From Sparassis latifolia (lineage: Eukaryota > Basidiomycota > Agaricomycetes > Polyporales > Sparassidaceae), in assembly GCA_018466975.1 (NCBI GenBank), contig CM031557.1:1860001-1924000 (forward strand): a stretch of 64,000 nt of DNA. The letters run 5' to 3'. Positions 24,805 to 36,896 of this stretch are shown in pieces. The notes under the pieces were generated by a model, which worked only from the letters and a program-made list of their open reading frames with translations, was not told where the DNA came from and did no database searches. Positions within the stretch are counted from its first letter, which is position 1; the number at the start of each line of letters is the position of its first letter. Made by a program: the position numbers and the translations under genes.

Positions 24805-25842
24805 TTGTAGAAACGGTGGGTTCTTGCAGGTCAAACGATGGTACTCAAGTTAAGAACGAAAGATAAGTGAGAGGCCACGGTGACCGCAGTGTGCCCGAAC
24901 GGTACGTCCTGTGAAGGAGAGCAGCAAACACAAGTGATATGGTGGGAACGAATGTGGATTGGATGTCAATCGCTGGAAACTACGACTAGGAGTAGGCTCA
25001 TAGATACAGCCTCTAGTTACCCTGAGAAAGACAGTCGTTCCTTACTAGGAGTGCATGCGCTGTCGCGGTTGAGCGCCACTCGAAATTCAACTCAGATTGT
25101 AGATCGCTCATCCTTCCAAACGTGGACGAAGTGCCTACTAGTAGGCGCCCAAATGTAAGCTGTTGTGGACAATTTCTGTTTCAACCATCATCTAACAGCC
25201 ACCGCCAAACCTTACGATGAAGCTGTACATACCGTTCATCCGTTCTGAAGTGCCCAGCACCCTCGTCTGGCCACGAGCTGACTGATATTAGCCCAACTGA
25301 GCGCCATCATCGCTCAGGATTCGTCTGCCGTCGTCCGGAGGAATCGGAGTCGCCTAACGCAGTGACGACGAGTACTTACGGATGTCGAAAATTTCCTGAA
25401 AATCCTGTATAGCAGCATTGCTGGTATTTGTGTACTGCACAAAGTTCTCCGACGGACACACCATTGGGGCGCGAGGACCACTGGCACTCGCGATCGATTC
25501 AGTACAATGGTCCATGCCAATCGACAGTTGTGATCGACTAGCGGTGTGTGATTCCGATGGTATTGGACATCTGGGGAGAAAAGCTTTCAGTCAACCCGCA
25601 TCTCATGTGTGAAGCATGGACCCAAATGTACAGCAGAAGTCGTCTCGAGCTATTTCACTTCATCAGTAGATCCAAAGAGCGAGTTTGTATGGTCGACCAT
25701 CGACGGAAGACAAGCAGCGAGACGTATGAACACAAGGGACCGAACATCAGCGGTAAACGGCTGTGATAGTGATACGCGTACAGTACAAGTCCGACATTCT
25801 AGAGTAAGTCAGTAATAGCGGAGATGCATTAATAACCACCGG
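24805..25842. other. Intergenic stretch
   Basis: A weak match to the kinase upstream element lies at 24812-24845. Otherwise no coding signal that I can support. Confidence 0.5.
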
Positions 25843-27436
25843 TCACTCGTGCGTCGAAAAGCGAACCTCAAGGACATCTCGTTCCTCCGTGTCGCTCGTG
25901 AGAGCAGGATGGCCCTGCCTGAAATGGATCGTCGTTAGCTGGCTCATCCCGGATTCGTCATCCGGCGTGGCAGCTTTCCGCAGGTCCAACATGAAACGGC
26001 ATGTCAGAATCGCGGTGAAGCTGAAGGAACTTGTAACTATGATACGTATGAGTGGATGGGCTCGAACGTACATGCTTATCCACATTGTCATGGGATTAGA
26101 GTACTGCAGAAGAGTCAGTCAGATCTCACGCTCCTCTCGAGATGAAGAGAGAGGCAGAGAACTTACAAATAAATCATGCCACACGGCGAGACTAATCACG
26201 TTGAGGATCAGGAGTACCCTGAGTATCATGATATGTCAGTCGTTCACGCCATTCGGAAGAAACTGTCGGCTCACAGGAAACATACTGTCCCTGTGAATGA
26301 GGCGATTGAGCGAACGGCCCTAGCTGTAACACAAGGCTGCTTACCATCCGAGATCAGTACGGTCATGAGTCGCATCCCGGAGTTAAACTTCCTGCCCATC
26401 GTGTGCATCGTCTTCAACCAAGTAAGGAGCACAACGAGCGCATCTGCAGCTATCGATGATGCTCGAGCACCCAAGAGCCCTGATACTCAGCATAAGTACA
26501 TGCGGTATTACTCCGTGATGATGTTAGCAATGTTTACACCTAGCAAAGAAACATAAGCAACTTTGCAGCGCTGACGGACTGATACTTACTTGTAGTAGAA
26601 CGTTACAGGATCAGTCGTGATCCATATTCCGCATGACAAGGCAGTCATCGATGTAATCGCCAACGGTGCCGTCTTGGCGTAGACGTACTATGTGCGGTGT
26701 TGTAGCATTAGTTCAAAATGCAGGCCTTAAAGAGGAGTTTCATTGTTGACTTACTAGATAAATAGCAGGATTTCCTAAGGCGAGAACTAGAATAACTATG
26801 GACAAAGGGACATTGCGTGCATATAGGGCGTATATTCGCATCGCAGAGAAGACTGGATTCAAAGCTCAATGTCCTGCGCTGACAGGGAAGTACAATGTGT
26901 AGTACCAGCGGCGCCGATATAGAGCGTTATTATCGAACCCATTACGAAACTTTCGATCATAACACAGCTTCAAACTGGTTTTCATCTGGGTCTCCTAGTT
27001 GAGTATAGTAAGCTTACCTCTGGGAAGAGACGTCAGAAAGTTGAATGGACCACTCAACAAGTGACTCACAAATCTATGGTTCTTCAGCCATCCTTGTGTC
27101 GCAAGGACTTCACATATTGACGACAATAGCGCGCTGTAGCGAATCACATAGAACAGGACAGATGATACTGATAACCTCGACTTCCAGATATACTGTACTT
27201 CCTCACTGAACGTGAGGAGGTAGTCATACCAGAGCAAGCCTGTATTCATGGTCAATACAAGGTGCACACTGAAGACGCACGACCAACCACTTACACACGA
27301 CCGCACAGTAATAACATGCTATGCCCTCGACGCTGAAAATCGAGGATCATCATCAGAAGTGATGGGTAAGCAAATCAATTCGGGCAACTCACTCTCCAGA
27401 CAATATACGAGTAGCCACATCGTGCGGATTCACCAT
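25843..27436 (-). CDS. DUF6533-type multi-pass membrane protein A
   Basis: Several exons reconstruct a seven-helix-type protein of the DUF6533 family, common in mushroom-forming fungi and of unknown function. The start at 27436 reads MVNPHDVATRILSGD, followed by ACYYCAVVCLLWYDYLLTF and EEVQYIWKS, the signature of the domain. Next come VLFYVIRYSALLSSI, ESFVMGSIITLYIGAAG, VFSAMRIYALYARNVPLSIV, AADALVVLLTWLKT, LLILNVISLAVWHDLF and SNPMTMWISMYV. The last helix leads into TCRFMLDLRKAA and a hydrophilic cytosolic-type tail. Exon borders show GT-AG signals (for example GTGAGTTGC...TTTTCAG after exon 1). All exons I joined are open, so it is probably functional. Paralogue B lies directly upstream. 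Confidence 0.8.
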
Positions 27437-28169
27437 CCTGACGAGGCGAGCATTGCTACGTAGGCGTTCGTGCACTGAGGCTTAAGTACCTTCACTGCAA
27501 TCGTTCGGAACATTCTGTGGGAGTTGTCTGACTGCACTGAATTCTCATACGCACGGGATTTATTGGTGACATAGTCAGGCAAGAGCCCTAGAAATAACAA
27601 TACCAAAAGAGAAAAGTACATCGGAAGTCAGAACGCATGGCCACCTGAAAAAAGTGCTCACAGCAGGAAACCCCGAACGTCTTGCCCTGCGTGGGGTTGC
27701 TCGAAGGCATCATAAAAGGACCGGTTGGTAGGGGTTCAGACTTCAAGCTTTGGATCCGTGCACGCGACCTTCAAGCGGCGAGAAATGGAAGCGCCATCGT
27801 CTTCGGAAATTACCCTGGAAGGACAGCCTCGCGGTGATACTTGGCGCTCGGACGCCGGAATTTCTCGGTTCTGGATACACGTCTCCGCGTGTTTCCGAGC
27901 TGGCATGGGATTTCCCCACGCTGAACCAGAAAGTGCATTTTGTCTTTTACGGAGTCTCGAGTCATCACGAAGCTGGGTCTGCACTGAGAGGATTTGAGAA
28001 CCGTTCGCTGCATAGCCTCGAAACAGCTGTCGCAGCCCAGACACGGTCCCTACAAAGATGGGCTCGATTCAATTGAAACGACGGGTAGTGAGTATCGTTA
28101 GTTTTGAGACAGGAACACATACAATATAAATATCCGAACTCGATATACACCTCGGGAACGAAGTCCACA
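27437..28169. other. Spacer between the two DUF6533 genes
   Basis: A 108-codon plus-strand frame at 27750-28076 (containing HFVFYGVSSHHEAGS) is open but matches nothing I know and has no visible promoter context. I leave it uncalled. Confidence 0.4.
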
Positions 28170-29787
28170 TTAATCTAACCGTAGTTCTGTAGAGTCCGTG
28201 TCGAAATCGGTGGTGAAAGAATCCGTGGGCTGCGTGAAAGCGATCGTAGTCATCTGGCTGAAGCACGACCGATCCTTCGAGTTGGCTGCTCTGCGGAGAT
28301 CAAGCATAAAACGGCAGGTCATTATAGCAGTGAATCTTCAGAGATTTGGGACTTGTCAGTAACAAGCAGCGTAGTCTTTTCTAGAACCTACATTCCGATC
28401 CACATCGTCATGGGATTTGAGTACTGCAAAAAATATTGAGTCAACCCACAAGATAAAACAACACCACAATCAGAGGACGAACATAATCATTCTTCCATAC
28501 TGCTAGACCAATCACATTGAGAATCAGGAGGCACCTGTGTCACGTTGCAAATTCAAGACCATCCGAACTCGTGCAGATTGTTGGAAAATACATACATGAA
28601 GCAAGTCGTGCCTGAAACGACGACGTCAGAGGTACTCCTGGGAATGTCATGAAAATGGCTCACCTTCCGAGAGAAGCACACTCGTGATTGGCATCATACG
28701 CCTGAGCTTTACATCCATAGTTCGAATTGTCTGCGCCCAGGTAAGGGTTACGACAAGGACATCGGCGGCAATCGCTGACACTCGCGCAGCCAAAAGCCCT
28801 GTATCCTGGTGAACCGAAAAAATCCAGTAATAGCATGACTGTAATACGAACATCTGCGGTGTCTTTTCAGTATCTCGGATCCCAATGGCGAGGACGGATG
28901 TATTACCTCGAATATTCTGTCGTGGGAACAGTGGCCAAGTCTGCACCGCATGACAGTGCCGTCATCGATGTTATTGTCCGAGGTGCAGTTTGAGTGTAGG
29001 TGTACTACGCGCAAACAGACATAGAGTCAACTCTTACCGTCGAGTATCGCCGTCCTCCACTTACGAGATATATGGCGGGGTTTGTCAGACCCAAGAGCAA
29101 AACAAATATAGCTACAGGAAGATTACGTGCGAAAACTGCGTAAACACGCATTGCAGCAAAGACTTGCGCACAGAATAAGTACAACTTTGTCTGCTCATCG
29201 GAGGCCGACTTACTTGCCGCGCTGGTGTACAAAAGAACGACGAAAGCCATCACGAAACTCTCGAACACATAGCAGCTAACGTAGATTGTTCAGGAAAAGA
29301 TACCTAGCTTCCCTCAGGAAAATAGCGTACCTCTTCACAAACGTTATCAGCACATCAATTAGTCCGAAGAGTTCTAGAAATGCTCACCAGCTTGGTATAG
29401 GCCAACCAAGCCCGTAACGAGACGCATTCGGAAACTGTCGAAAGCAGAGCACTGTATCGCAGCACGTAAAATACAAATGAGGCTGGTGATACTGGCCGGT
29501 TCCACATGTGTTGTACCTCCTCGTCTAGCGTGAGGAAGTAATCATACCACAGCAGGACTATCGTGTACTGATCAATGGCACATTAAATTGGAAACATGAA
29601 TAGACTCACATGCAACGGCACAGTAGTAGCAGGTTGGATCGATAAGACTCTGTCCGACCAGGCTAATAGAAGATGCGCGTAGGTCAGATTAAAAAAAGGC
29701 TCTAGAAGCACGCACTCACTCAGATGCGCTGGCCATTGCGGCAAATTCGTGAGAGTCTGGCCCATCAAGGAGTGAGGTCGCATTCAT
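28170..29787 (-). CDS. DUF6533-type multi-pass membrane protein B
   Basis: Tandem paralogue of protein A with the same order of segments. The start at 29787 reads MNATSLLDGPDSHEF; exon 2 gives LVGQSLIDPTCYYCAVA, exon 3 FLLWYDYFLTLDEEVQHMW and VLRYSALLSTVSE. Later exons give FVMAFVVLLYTSAA, AMRVYAVFARNLPVAIFVLL and AADVLVVTLTWAQT. The end is TCRFMLDLRRAANSKD with an acidic, Ser/Thr-rich tail. Near 28340-28410 the equivalent of YVRAHPLIRIIVTSS in protein A is missing: the best splice joins WIG directly to IFTAIMTCRFML. That would shorten the last transmembrane helix, so this copy may be impaired or spliced differently from my model. Confidence 0.7.
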
Positions 29788-30385
29788 AAAGCGCGTTTCC
29801 TTGAGCAACAAGGATGGGGGCAGACAACGTCATGCCAAACTGGTCTGACTACATATACATATAGTCGAAAGGGCGAAACTCCGAAAGATGCAATCATGGA
29901 GAGAACCGGACAAAGACGTGCGAAACGGAAGACTTGTCACAAGAAACTGACCGCGTGGGTCACCTTGAGACGTTGTTCGGCGGGAAGCCATACAGCTTGC
30001 ATCTGTTGTTGTCATTCTCTCAGAAGCCTCGTTGTCATAATTTCTGCAAAGACATCGCGATCGAGGTCAGTTCAAAATTGCATCTGGCAGCAGTAGTGAC
30101 ACTTGTACGACCTTCATGTTCTTAGGCTAAGCGGCCCAAAATGACGGAAATCAAGCGTCTTATGTCGCAACCCTCATCAGAGCGCTTCAGAGCGCCTCTG
30201 GATGCAGGTTGATGAGTTCCCCCAACCGTGATCTACAGTGGAAGACGCCACGACCGTGATGGTGACGCGGCCACCACCGCACCCAAGGGGTGAAGCGCTG
30301 AAGATTAGATGTAATTATTAGTCAGCAGATAAGATATCGGCTGGTCAGCGTCACCTTCCGACGACCGCCCATCCACCGTGCCACC
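29788..30385. other. Divergent promoter region between DUF6533-B and ISA2
   Basis: About 600 bp between two divergently transcribed genes. No coding sequence seen. Confidence 0.5.
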
Positions 30386-31338
30386 ATGTCCTCCATCTCG
30401 TCCGCCCGTTCCTTCGGTCTTTTTACTACATATCCAATGCATTGTACTCGTTCTATGCACTGGCATTCAGCCCAATTTCAGGCGCGATCTTTCGTCCGAC
30501 TCCACACACCGTTTTCTGCGTCATGCCGTTCATCATATAATAGACAACAGATTCCCCGGAGTATGGTCTGCCATAGCCGGAAATTGTCCTCTTCCCGCTT
30601 AGCGCAAGCAGCACTTGCTACGAATGCTCCAGCAGAGCCGACGGTGTTGCTTGCATATCCTACACCTTCAACACTGCAGCATGATCAGGCAGCGGAGGAT
30701 GAAGACGAGCCCGACGTAGAGCTGCTCCCTCCAGAGGAGGCGCGGTTGGAAATCACGGACAGAGCGGCTGAGGTATGTCTCTTTGTGGGCGCTGACGTGA
30801 CGTATGCACTTATTCGTACACTCCTGGGTTGGCAGCAATTATGTGCCATTGCAGAACGGGAGAACAACCCAAATGCTGCACTTAGAGTTATAGTTGAAAG
30901 TGGGGGATGTCATGGATACCAGTACAAGATGGTACTTGCGAAGCAGCGCGAGCCAGATGACTAGTGCGTGGTCCTGTAGTTCGTCTCGACGTTCCCGACT
31001 TAGCGTACTTATGTGCAGCCAATTCTCACATCCAACACTGAAGCCTTCGAATATTCTCGTTGATGCTGTCTCTCTTGCTTTGCTCAAGGGTTCAACAATT
31101 GACTTTGCGACGGAGCTCATTGGTAGCAGTTTCAGAGTTGTTTACAATCCACAGGTGAGTCTCCGCCTTCATGTGTGAAGTCTGGGATGGTAGTCTTGAG
31201 AAGAATTAAGACCTTCTCGCCTACCATCTAGTTTGACCTTTACGCGCAAACTCTGCGGTCTGACATATTTTCTGTTTGCTTTCTAAGGCGAAGGGCAGTG
31301 GTTGCGGATGCGGAGTCAGCTGGGAGTTGAAGATGTAG
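30386..31338 (+). CDS. ISA2: Mitochondrial Fe-S assembly protein ISA2 (HesB/IscA family)
   Basis: A-type carrier that with ISA1 and IBA57 matures mitochondrial [4Fe-4S] proteins. Four exons give 233 residues: 30386-30772, 30836-30963, 31019-31154 and 31288-31338, with matching phases. The first 90 residues are rich in Ser, Arg and Ala with few acids, as expected for a mitochondrial presequence. The HesB domain follows: LEITDRAAE, QLCAIAEREN, ALRVIVESGGCHGYQYKMVL, DAVSLALLKGSTIDF and VYNPQ. The C-terminal exon carries AKGSGCGCGVSW. The three cluster-binding cysteines (GGC and the CGC pair) are all there. The acidic insert before the domain (DEDEPDVELLPPEE) is also typical of fungal ISA2. Looks intact. 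Confidence 0.93.
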
Positions 31339-32199
31339 CGTCGAGCTGCTACCACGACGATTGAAGACTTCAGAGTAGAAGTATCAGGTATGATCCAATT
31401 TGTATATTATTGAGGTCCTGTTTTGGCATATCTAGTTCAACAGAGCCTTCTCAACGGAAGTGTCTGTCCTATTAGATATGCGAAAACAATTTCCGGACGT
31501 TACGTACATCCTACTCTCCAGACGGCGAATCCATTCGTGAGTGTCCAGTTGTGAGTGTTGGATTCAAAGTTGATGACAAGATTTGCATTGATGCGAATGG
31601 CGAAGGTAGTGAAACGCTTCAATTCGTTTGAAGGTTTGTATGCACAGGCTGATGCTGTTGCGAGGCTTGATGAATGCTGGTCTGCGCGGCGTGGTCTAGC
31701 CCCCAAAGCCAGGGCAGATGCAGATCTTATGCGGATTTCGTTCGCGGAGAAAATGTTCGGGCCTGTCGAGACCGTAAGGCGTGCACACCATTGGCAAGTC
31801 AGAAGTTCGCAAATTCTGCTCCGAGGGATGCATTCTCAAACATGGCTTATGCCTCATTTTGCTATGTTTAGGTCACCTATGTACGGGCGCGCATCTTGTG
31901 TCTCTGCGCACTCAGATCCTCAATTGGCCGAGTGGTGTCTGACGTAGGTTTCGTGTTTACGTAAATCTCTGTATTTTCCATCAGATGACGCTGGTCCGCC
32001 ATTGTAACTCGGGCGCCTCCCGCCTTGTGTTCTCCATCCTCCGTCACGCTCCGTGATCGCGACGGCGACGCTAGTCCGTCTTCTCTCACTTCGCCCTCCC
32101 CGCCTCGTGCTTCTGTCCGCGTGTACATGCAGTGAGCGGCATATAAAGACGTGTGGACCATGAGTTACTATCGAGTTCTCGCTGGCTATTCGTTGGAGG
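31339..32199. other. Stretch with one unassigned plus-strand frame
   Basis: A frame at 31555-31947 encodes a plausible soluble segment (RMAKVVKRFNSFEGLYAQ, then FAEKMFGPVETVRRAHHW) with composition like a real protein. I cannot assign it and see neither a clear start nor splice partners, so it may be a gene fragment. The rest, up to the sedolisin start, looks non-coding. Confidence 0.3.
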
Positions 32200-34319
32200 A
32201 TGCTCTTTGCGACGTTCTTCGGTGCCTTGCTCTTCACGCATGCTCTGGGCACGCCCTTACAACGCCGCAGTCTGCAACTTCACGAGGCTCGAGATGCTCC
32301 CCCGCCAGGCTTCACACTCGTCGGACATGCTCCTTCCGACACTATCCTGAAGCTACGCATCGCACTCGTGCAAAGCGATACAACCGGGCTTGTAGATGCG
32401 CTCTATGACGTCAGCACGCCGTCCAGTCCGAAGTACGGGCAGTATCTCTCGAAGTCGGAGGTCAGTCCTCTCTCGCCCTATACAGCGATGCGCTTGCGAC
32501 GAAATCTCACCCTTTTTCGATATATAGGCTGAGAAGTTTGCGGCGCCCAATTCGGAGACCGTTGCAGCTGTCAACTCCTGGCTTAGTGAGAATGGGTTGA
32601 ACGCGACGCTACTATCCCCTGCAGGCGACTGGCTGGGTTTTGAGGTCTCGGTCGAACGGGCCAACGATATTCTTGGTGCAGACTACTCTGTTTTCACACA
32701 TCAGAGCACCGGAAAGCGCACGATCCGGACACTGTCGTATTCTATCTCTCCGGAGCTCAAAGGACACGTTCACCTCGTTCATCCCACTGTCTCGTACGCG
32801 AATGCCCATCCTATGGTTCTACTCTGTATAATAGATGTTGCGCGTCAGATTCCCGAACCCAGTGATCAAGTCTTCGCACTCGCTCGTCGTGCCAAAGCGC
32901 TCTACTCCGCTCTCTCGCTCAGAAAATTCCTCCTCGCCATGTGGAGACGCAATTACACCTCCGGTCTCGCCTGCATGTCTGCAGTACATATACGACATTC
33001 CGACAACACCTGCTATCCATCCCTCGAACCAGCTTGCTGTCACTGGGTACGTCGAGCAGTATGCTAACCAAGCTGATCTTCAGGTATGGAGCGCGAGCTC
33101 GAGAAATGCAGTATACAATTCCTTACGAAACGATGGTAGTTGTTCCTGCAGCAGTATCGACCTGATATGAACTCGTCAACGACGTTCTCGGTCGTAACCC
33201 TGGACGGTGGCAGCAACTCTCAGAACGGGTCACTTGCTGGAACAGAGGCGGTATGTCATGGTTTTATTGTTCCTTTCTCTTATATTAGAACGCATGAATC
33301 TGTTAGAATCTCGACATCCAGTACACGGTAGGACTAGCCACGAACGTCCCGGCCACTTTCATCTCGGTGGGCGAAGACGAAGGTTCCCTGAACAGTTTCT
33401 TGGACACTATCACCTACTTGCTCGCTCAAGAATCTCCGCCACAAGTCTTATCCACCAGCTATGGGTGGAACGAAGACATGATTTCACAGACCTTTGCCAT
33501 GTGAGTTTCACATCGTCTGGATGTCCACTTTATCTCACCACTTGGTACAACGAAATCTTGCGCGCAGCAATCTGTGCCACGCGTACGCTCAGCTCGGCAC
33601 ACGCGGTGTCTCCATCCTCTTCTCGTCAGGCGATGGCGGCGTATCAGGCACCGGCTACGGAGAATGCACGACTTTCGTACCATCCTTCCCGTCAGGCTGC
33701 CCTTAGTAAGCCACCCGTCTTCTCATCTGCCACCTCTCCGGCTCAACTACGGCAGCGTGACGTCAGTAGGTGGCACCGCTGAGCTCCCGACCGAGGTGGG
33801 TGCACCTTTCTCCGGTGGCGGCTTCTCGAACTATTGGAGCACACCGTCGTACCAAGCTTCCGCTGTTGCGTCTTACCTTTCAATCCTGGGCAATAATGAA
33901 TCGGGGCTGTACAACGCCTCGGGACGCGGCTTCCCGGACGTCTCCGCGTACAGTTCCGGGTTTCTGATTACGCTGGATGGAGAGGACGATCCTCGCCCGG
34001 TCTCCGGAACGAGTTGTTCGACGCCGACGTGGGCAAGCATCATCGCGCTACTGAACGATGCCCTCGTCGGGGAGGGTAGGCCTGTACTGGGTTTCTTGAA
34101 CCCGTGGTTGTACTCGACGGGAGGTGTACGCCCTAACGGACGTGGTCTCCGGGAACAACCGTGCGTGCACTAACGACACGGGCTTCGACGCTACGTCTGG
34201 CTGGGATCCGGTTCGTGTTTGCTACATGTTGTTTTCAGCTGAGGCTGATGTCTCAACAGGTAACCGGTCTTGGGACGCCGAATTTCAATAGCTTGATGTC
34301 TGTGTTAGGACTACGATGA
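32200..34319 (+). pseudogene. Secreted sedolisin (S53 serine-carboxyl peptidase) with a late frameshift
   Basis: Sedolisins are secreted acid peptidases; fungal members often act as tripeptidyl peptidases. Exons: 32200-32460, 32528-32793, 32849-33083, 33140-33250, 33307-33500, 33568-33705, 33756-34210 and 34260-34319. A signal peptide (MLFATFFGALLFTHALG) precedes the activation prodomain (PSSPKYGQYLSKSE, AVNSWLSENG). The catalytic domain has TEANLDIQY (Glu and Asp), ILFSSGDGG (oxyanion Asp) and SGTSCSTP (Ser), so the SEDD set is complete. In exon 7, after NPWLYSTGG near 34120, one extra base moves the frame; the correct continuation VYALTDVVSGNNRAC and VTGLGTPNFNSLMS lies in the next frame. 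As read, the protein ends after a short wrong tail and loses its calcium-site end. Everything else is intact, so a base-call error is possible. Confidence 0.85.
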
Positions 34320-34835
34320 TTAGATCACCATTCAAGGGACATTTATATAGCGAAACGCCTTCTTGGTGCAGTCGCTTAACAACATTCGCTCCTGCATGGA
34401 CATTTGTTGCGGTGGATAATCACGGACTCGTGTTCTGTAATCTCACCGTTGCAAAATTGATCGCACATACCCACCTTGCGTCAAAGTAACAACGATGGCT
34501 CCTTACAGAGTGCAAGAACGATTCTTTTTTGAACACACAAGTCTGGTGCACTCCTGATGCTAGCCGTAGTTGAGAGTGGAGGGCGCGCTATCCCTTCGCA
34601 ACACTTCCAGGTCAGACACCAACATACCTTTTCGCCGCTACGCTCCGTTTCTTGCGCGGTAGCAAGCGACGCGTCGGATCCTAACCGTGGCTTGCGATTA
34701 CCGGCAGAACACAACGGTCTTGACTAACGTTGAATACTAGGAAACAGCACGGCGACTGTCTTGGTCAATCCACGCAAGACACTGCAGGCGATACAAGGTG
34801 CACTAACGGTCTTCTATCTGGGGAAAGCTGTGGTA
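34320..34835. other. Intergenic stretch
   Basis: No coding signal supported between two convergent genes. Confidence 0.5.
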
Positions 34836-36185
34836 CTAGTCGCTGTCCGAGCTGCTATCGGAGACGGCTACCGCGCCATACCCGCCTCTTAGGCGAAGGA
34901 GACGAACCAACCTCTGCTGCCGAATTTGATAACAGTATGTCGACTTCCCGCCGTACTTCTTGAAGTTCCGCATCGTCCCAGTACAGGCAATCCCTGGAAG
35001 CATCGAGTCGGTGCAGATTTCTCCGTTACTTCCTCGGTACTGCCACAGCGTGCGGGACTTCCTATCGTACTCGGTTAACCACCATGTACAGCATAAACTG
35101 CTGGTTCTGCTGCATCCCATCACACGGAATCGCTGGGAGAATCCGTTAGAATGGGGAAGGTCGAGAGTAAGTACGATCCTGATTTCAGCATGAACGTGAA
35201 GTGGCGTTCCAGTCGACGTGGCAATTGCTGGAGGAGGCTATCCCTTTCGTTCGACTTCAATGCCACACCAGCATGAAGAATCGCCTCTAGAGGAGAATGA
35301 CAAAGGGCTATAGGATGCTCGACTGGCCCATCGAAGGTGTTATCGGCCCAACGAAATGGAATGGGCTTCCCATGGCGTTTCATCTCCCTGATCAGCTCTT
35401 GAATACAGTATTCATACTCGAACCCGATCTTCCTCAATAAATGTTTGCACAGCTCGCCTCTCTCCTTGAATGAAGGCACCTTGATGAGCTCTGCAAGGAA
35501 TCGCGAAGAAAGGAGGATGGTGCACCACTTTATGAGAAGGTTGACGATAGACGCAGTGGTCTAGGAAGGTGTCTTGGGATCGATGACCGCAGCAGAATGC
35601 AGGCAGATTTCGTGTACGAAAAACCGCAAGATGTCGGGGACGGTCATGTCTCCGAAGACATGTCTTCGGAATTCATCCATTTCGATTACTAGCAGCTCCA
35701 GTCCAATAGCTTGTGGTTGATAATCCTCCAGAGCTGTATCGAACTCCACTTGTGAGGCTTGGGCATATAGATCACTGATGCGCTTGATTAACTCTAGGCA
35801 GGAGTGCTCTACCATGAACGGGATGACGGTCGTGTAACGCTCGACAGCGGGGTCGAGGAGGGGAGTTAGGAAGTGTTGGATAGCTGCATAATCTTCTGGA
35901 CCAGGAGAACTTTCTTTGGCCAGGACAAGGGTTACACGTTACACTACCTTGTCTGTCAAACGCAGTGGCGACGTCGCTGCCTGACACTCCTGTCCTAAGA
36001 CATAGGGTGATAGTACTGAGAATTCGAACTTCCTTCTTCAGACGGCTCCGCCTTTCGGTCGGAATGGTCGGCTCATAAAATATTAAGTCGAACAGCGGGT
36101 CTGAGTCGGCGAAGTTTACGCTGCGGAGGAGCTGCAGTTGTTCGCTCAGGAGACTGAAGTGCCCTTGCTCGAGTACATCCTCCAC
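34836..36185 (-). pseudogene. Unidentified protein gene interrupted by an amber codon
   Basis: I do not recognise the family. Readable exons on the minus strand give a mainly helical protein: EDVLEQGHFSLLSEQLQLLR (from 36185), DLIFYEPTIPTERRSRLKKE, an intron, then SSPGPEDYAAIQHFLTPLLD, VIPFMVEHSCLELIKRI and MTVPDILRFFVHEICLHSAA. After KTPS a TAG at 35561-35563 is followed in the same frame, with no splice signals, by TTASIVNLLIKWCTILLSSR and KERGELCKHLLRKIGFEYEY. So the coding sequence is continuous apart from one stop. A last exon (YDRKSRTLWQYRG, ending in a Ser/Asp run at 34836) is likely. The N terminus is uncertain; frames to 36.54 kb could hold another exon. Confidence 0.5.
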
Positions 36186-36896
36186 GAATACAAAAGATCA
36201 CTTACCAATATCACGATTTATATCATTTATGGCTACGGAATCGGCACTTCAAGGGAAAGATAGAAGTACTGGGATAAACTTGGTCAAGCATTGCAGCTGC
36301 CACTTGGAGAACAACAACACCTCCTGCATGGAATAGGGATCGCGATGAGTCAGGCCGCTGGAGGCTTCGCACTAAAGCCTCGAAATGATCGTTGGGAGAT
36401 CGCATATGGTAGGTATAAGCATAACCGGCATGGATCCCAGTCAGGAACGCCATATGGAAAATAAATACTATACATTTTTGACCAAGGACAAGTACGGTGT
36501 CCTCCCAGAAGAGCAAGGGACTCCTGCTCAAGATCACACGCGTCCAGAGACTGCGCCTGTAAAAACAGATTACTCATTAGATCTGCGCACTGCGGTACAG
36601 ACAATTTCGTCAGAAGTATACATGCATGGCAACACACCGATAACGCACGGAAGTTCTGATATCATACGCAAGCAAGTAAGTGAAGGAACAATATGGGAAA
36701 CATAGAAAACGATACGGGTTCACTTGCGTGCGGCCGCCGGTGCGTGCTAGTTGCTTGCACTGACAGCAGTACTGCTTTTTCTCGTCCTGACAACCTTGTT
36801 CCGCAAAGCCTTCTCCTTTAATTCATTCTCTCTCTTCGCTAGTTCCGTTCTATCCAACAAGACCTGTTGTGGAGCTCAGTGAGGCATCACACAATA
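36186..36896. other. Unassigned stretch upstream of the amber-interrupted gene
   Basis: Minus-strand frames at 36223-36537 (AGGVVVLQVAAAMLDQVYPS) may be a further 5' exon of the neighbour to the left. Otherwise nothing is visible. Confidence 0.3.

Noticed and set aside
27750..28076. 108-codon plus frame between the DUF6533 genes
   Set aside because: Open and not repetitive, but with no homology pattern, no clear promoter context and no partner exons.
34836..34900. LRLRGG-like end in the last exon of the amber-interrupted gene, resembling a ubiquitin tail
   Set aside because: No ubiquitin fold precedes it and more residues follow; chance likeness.
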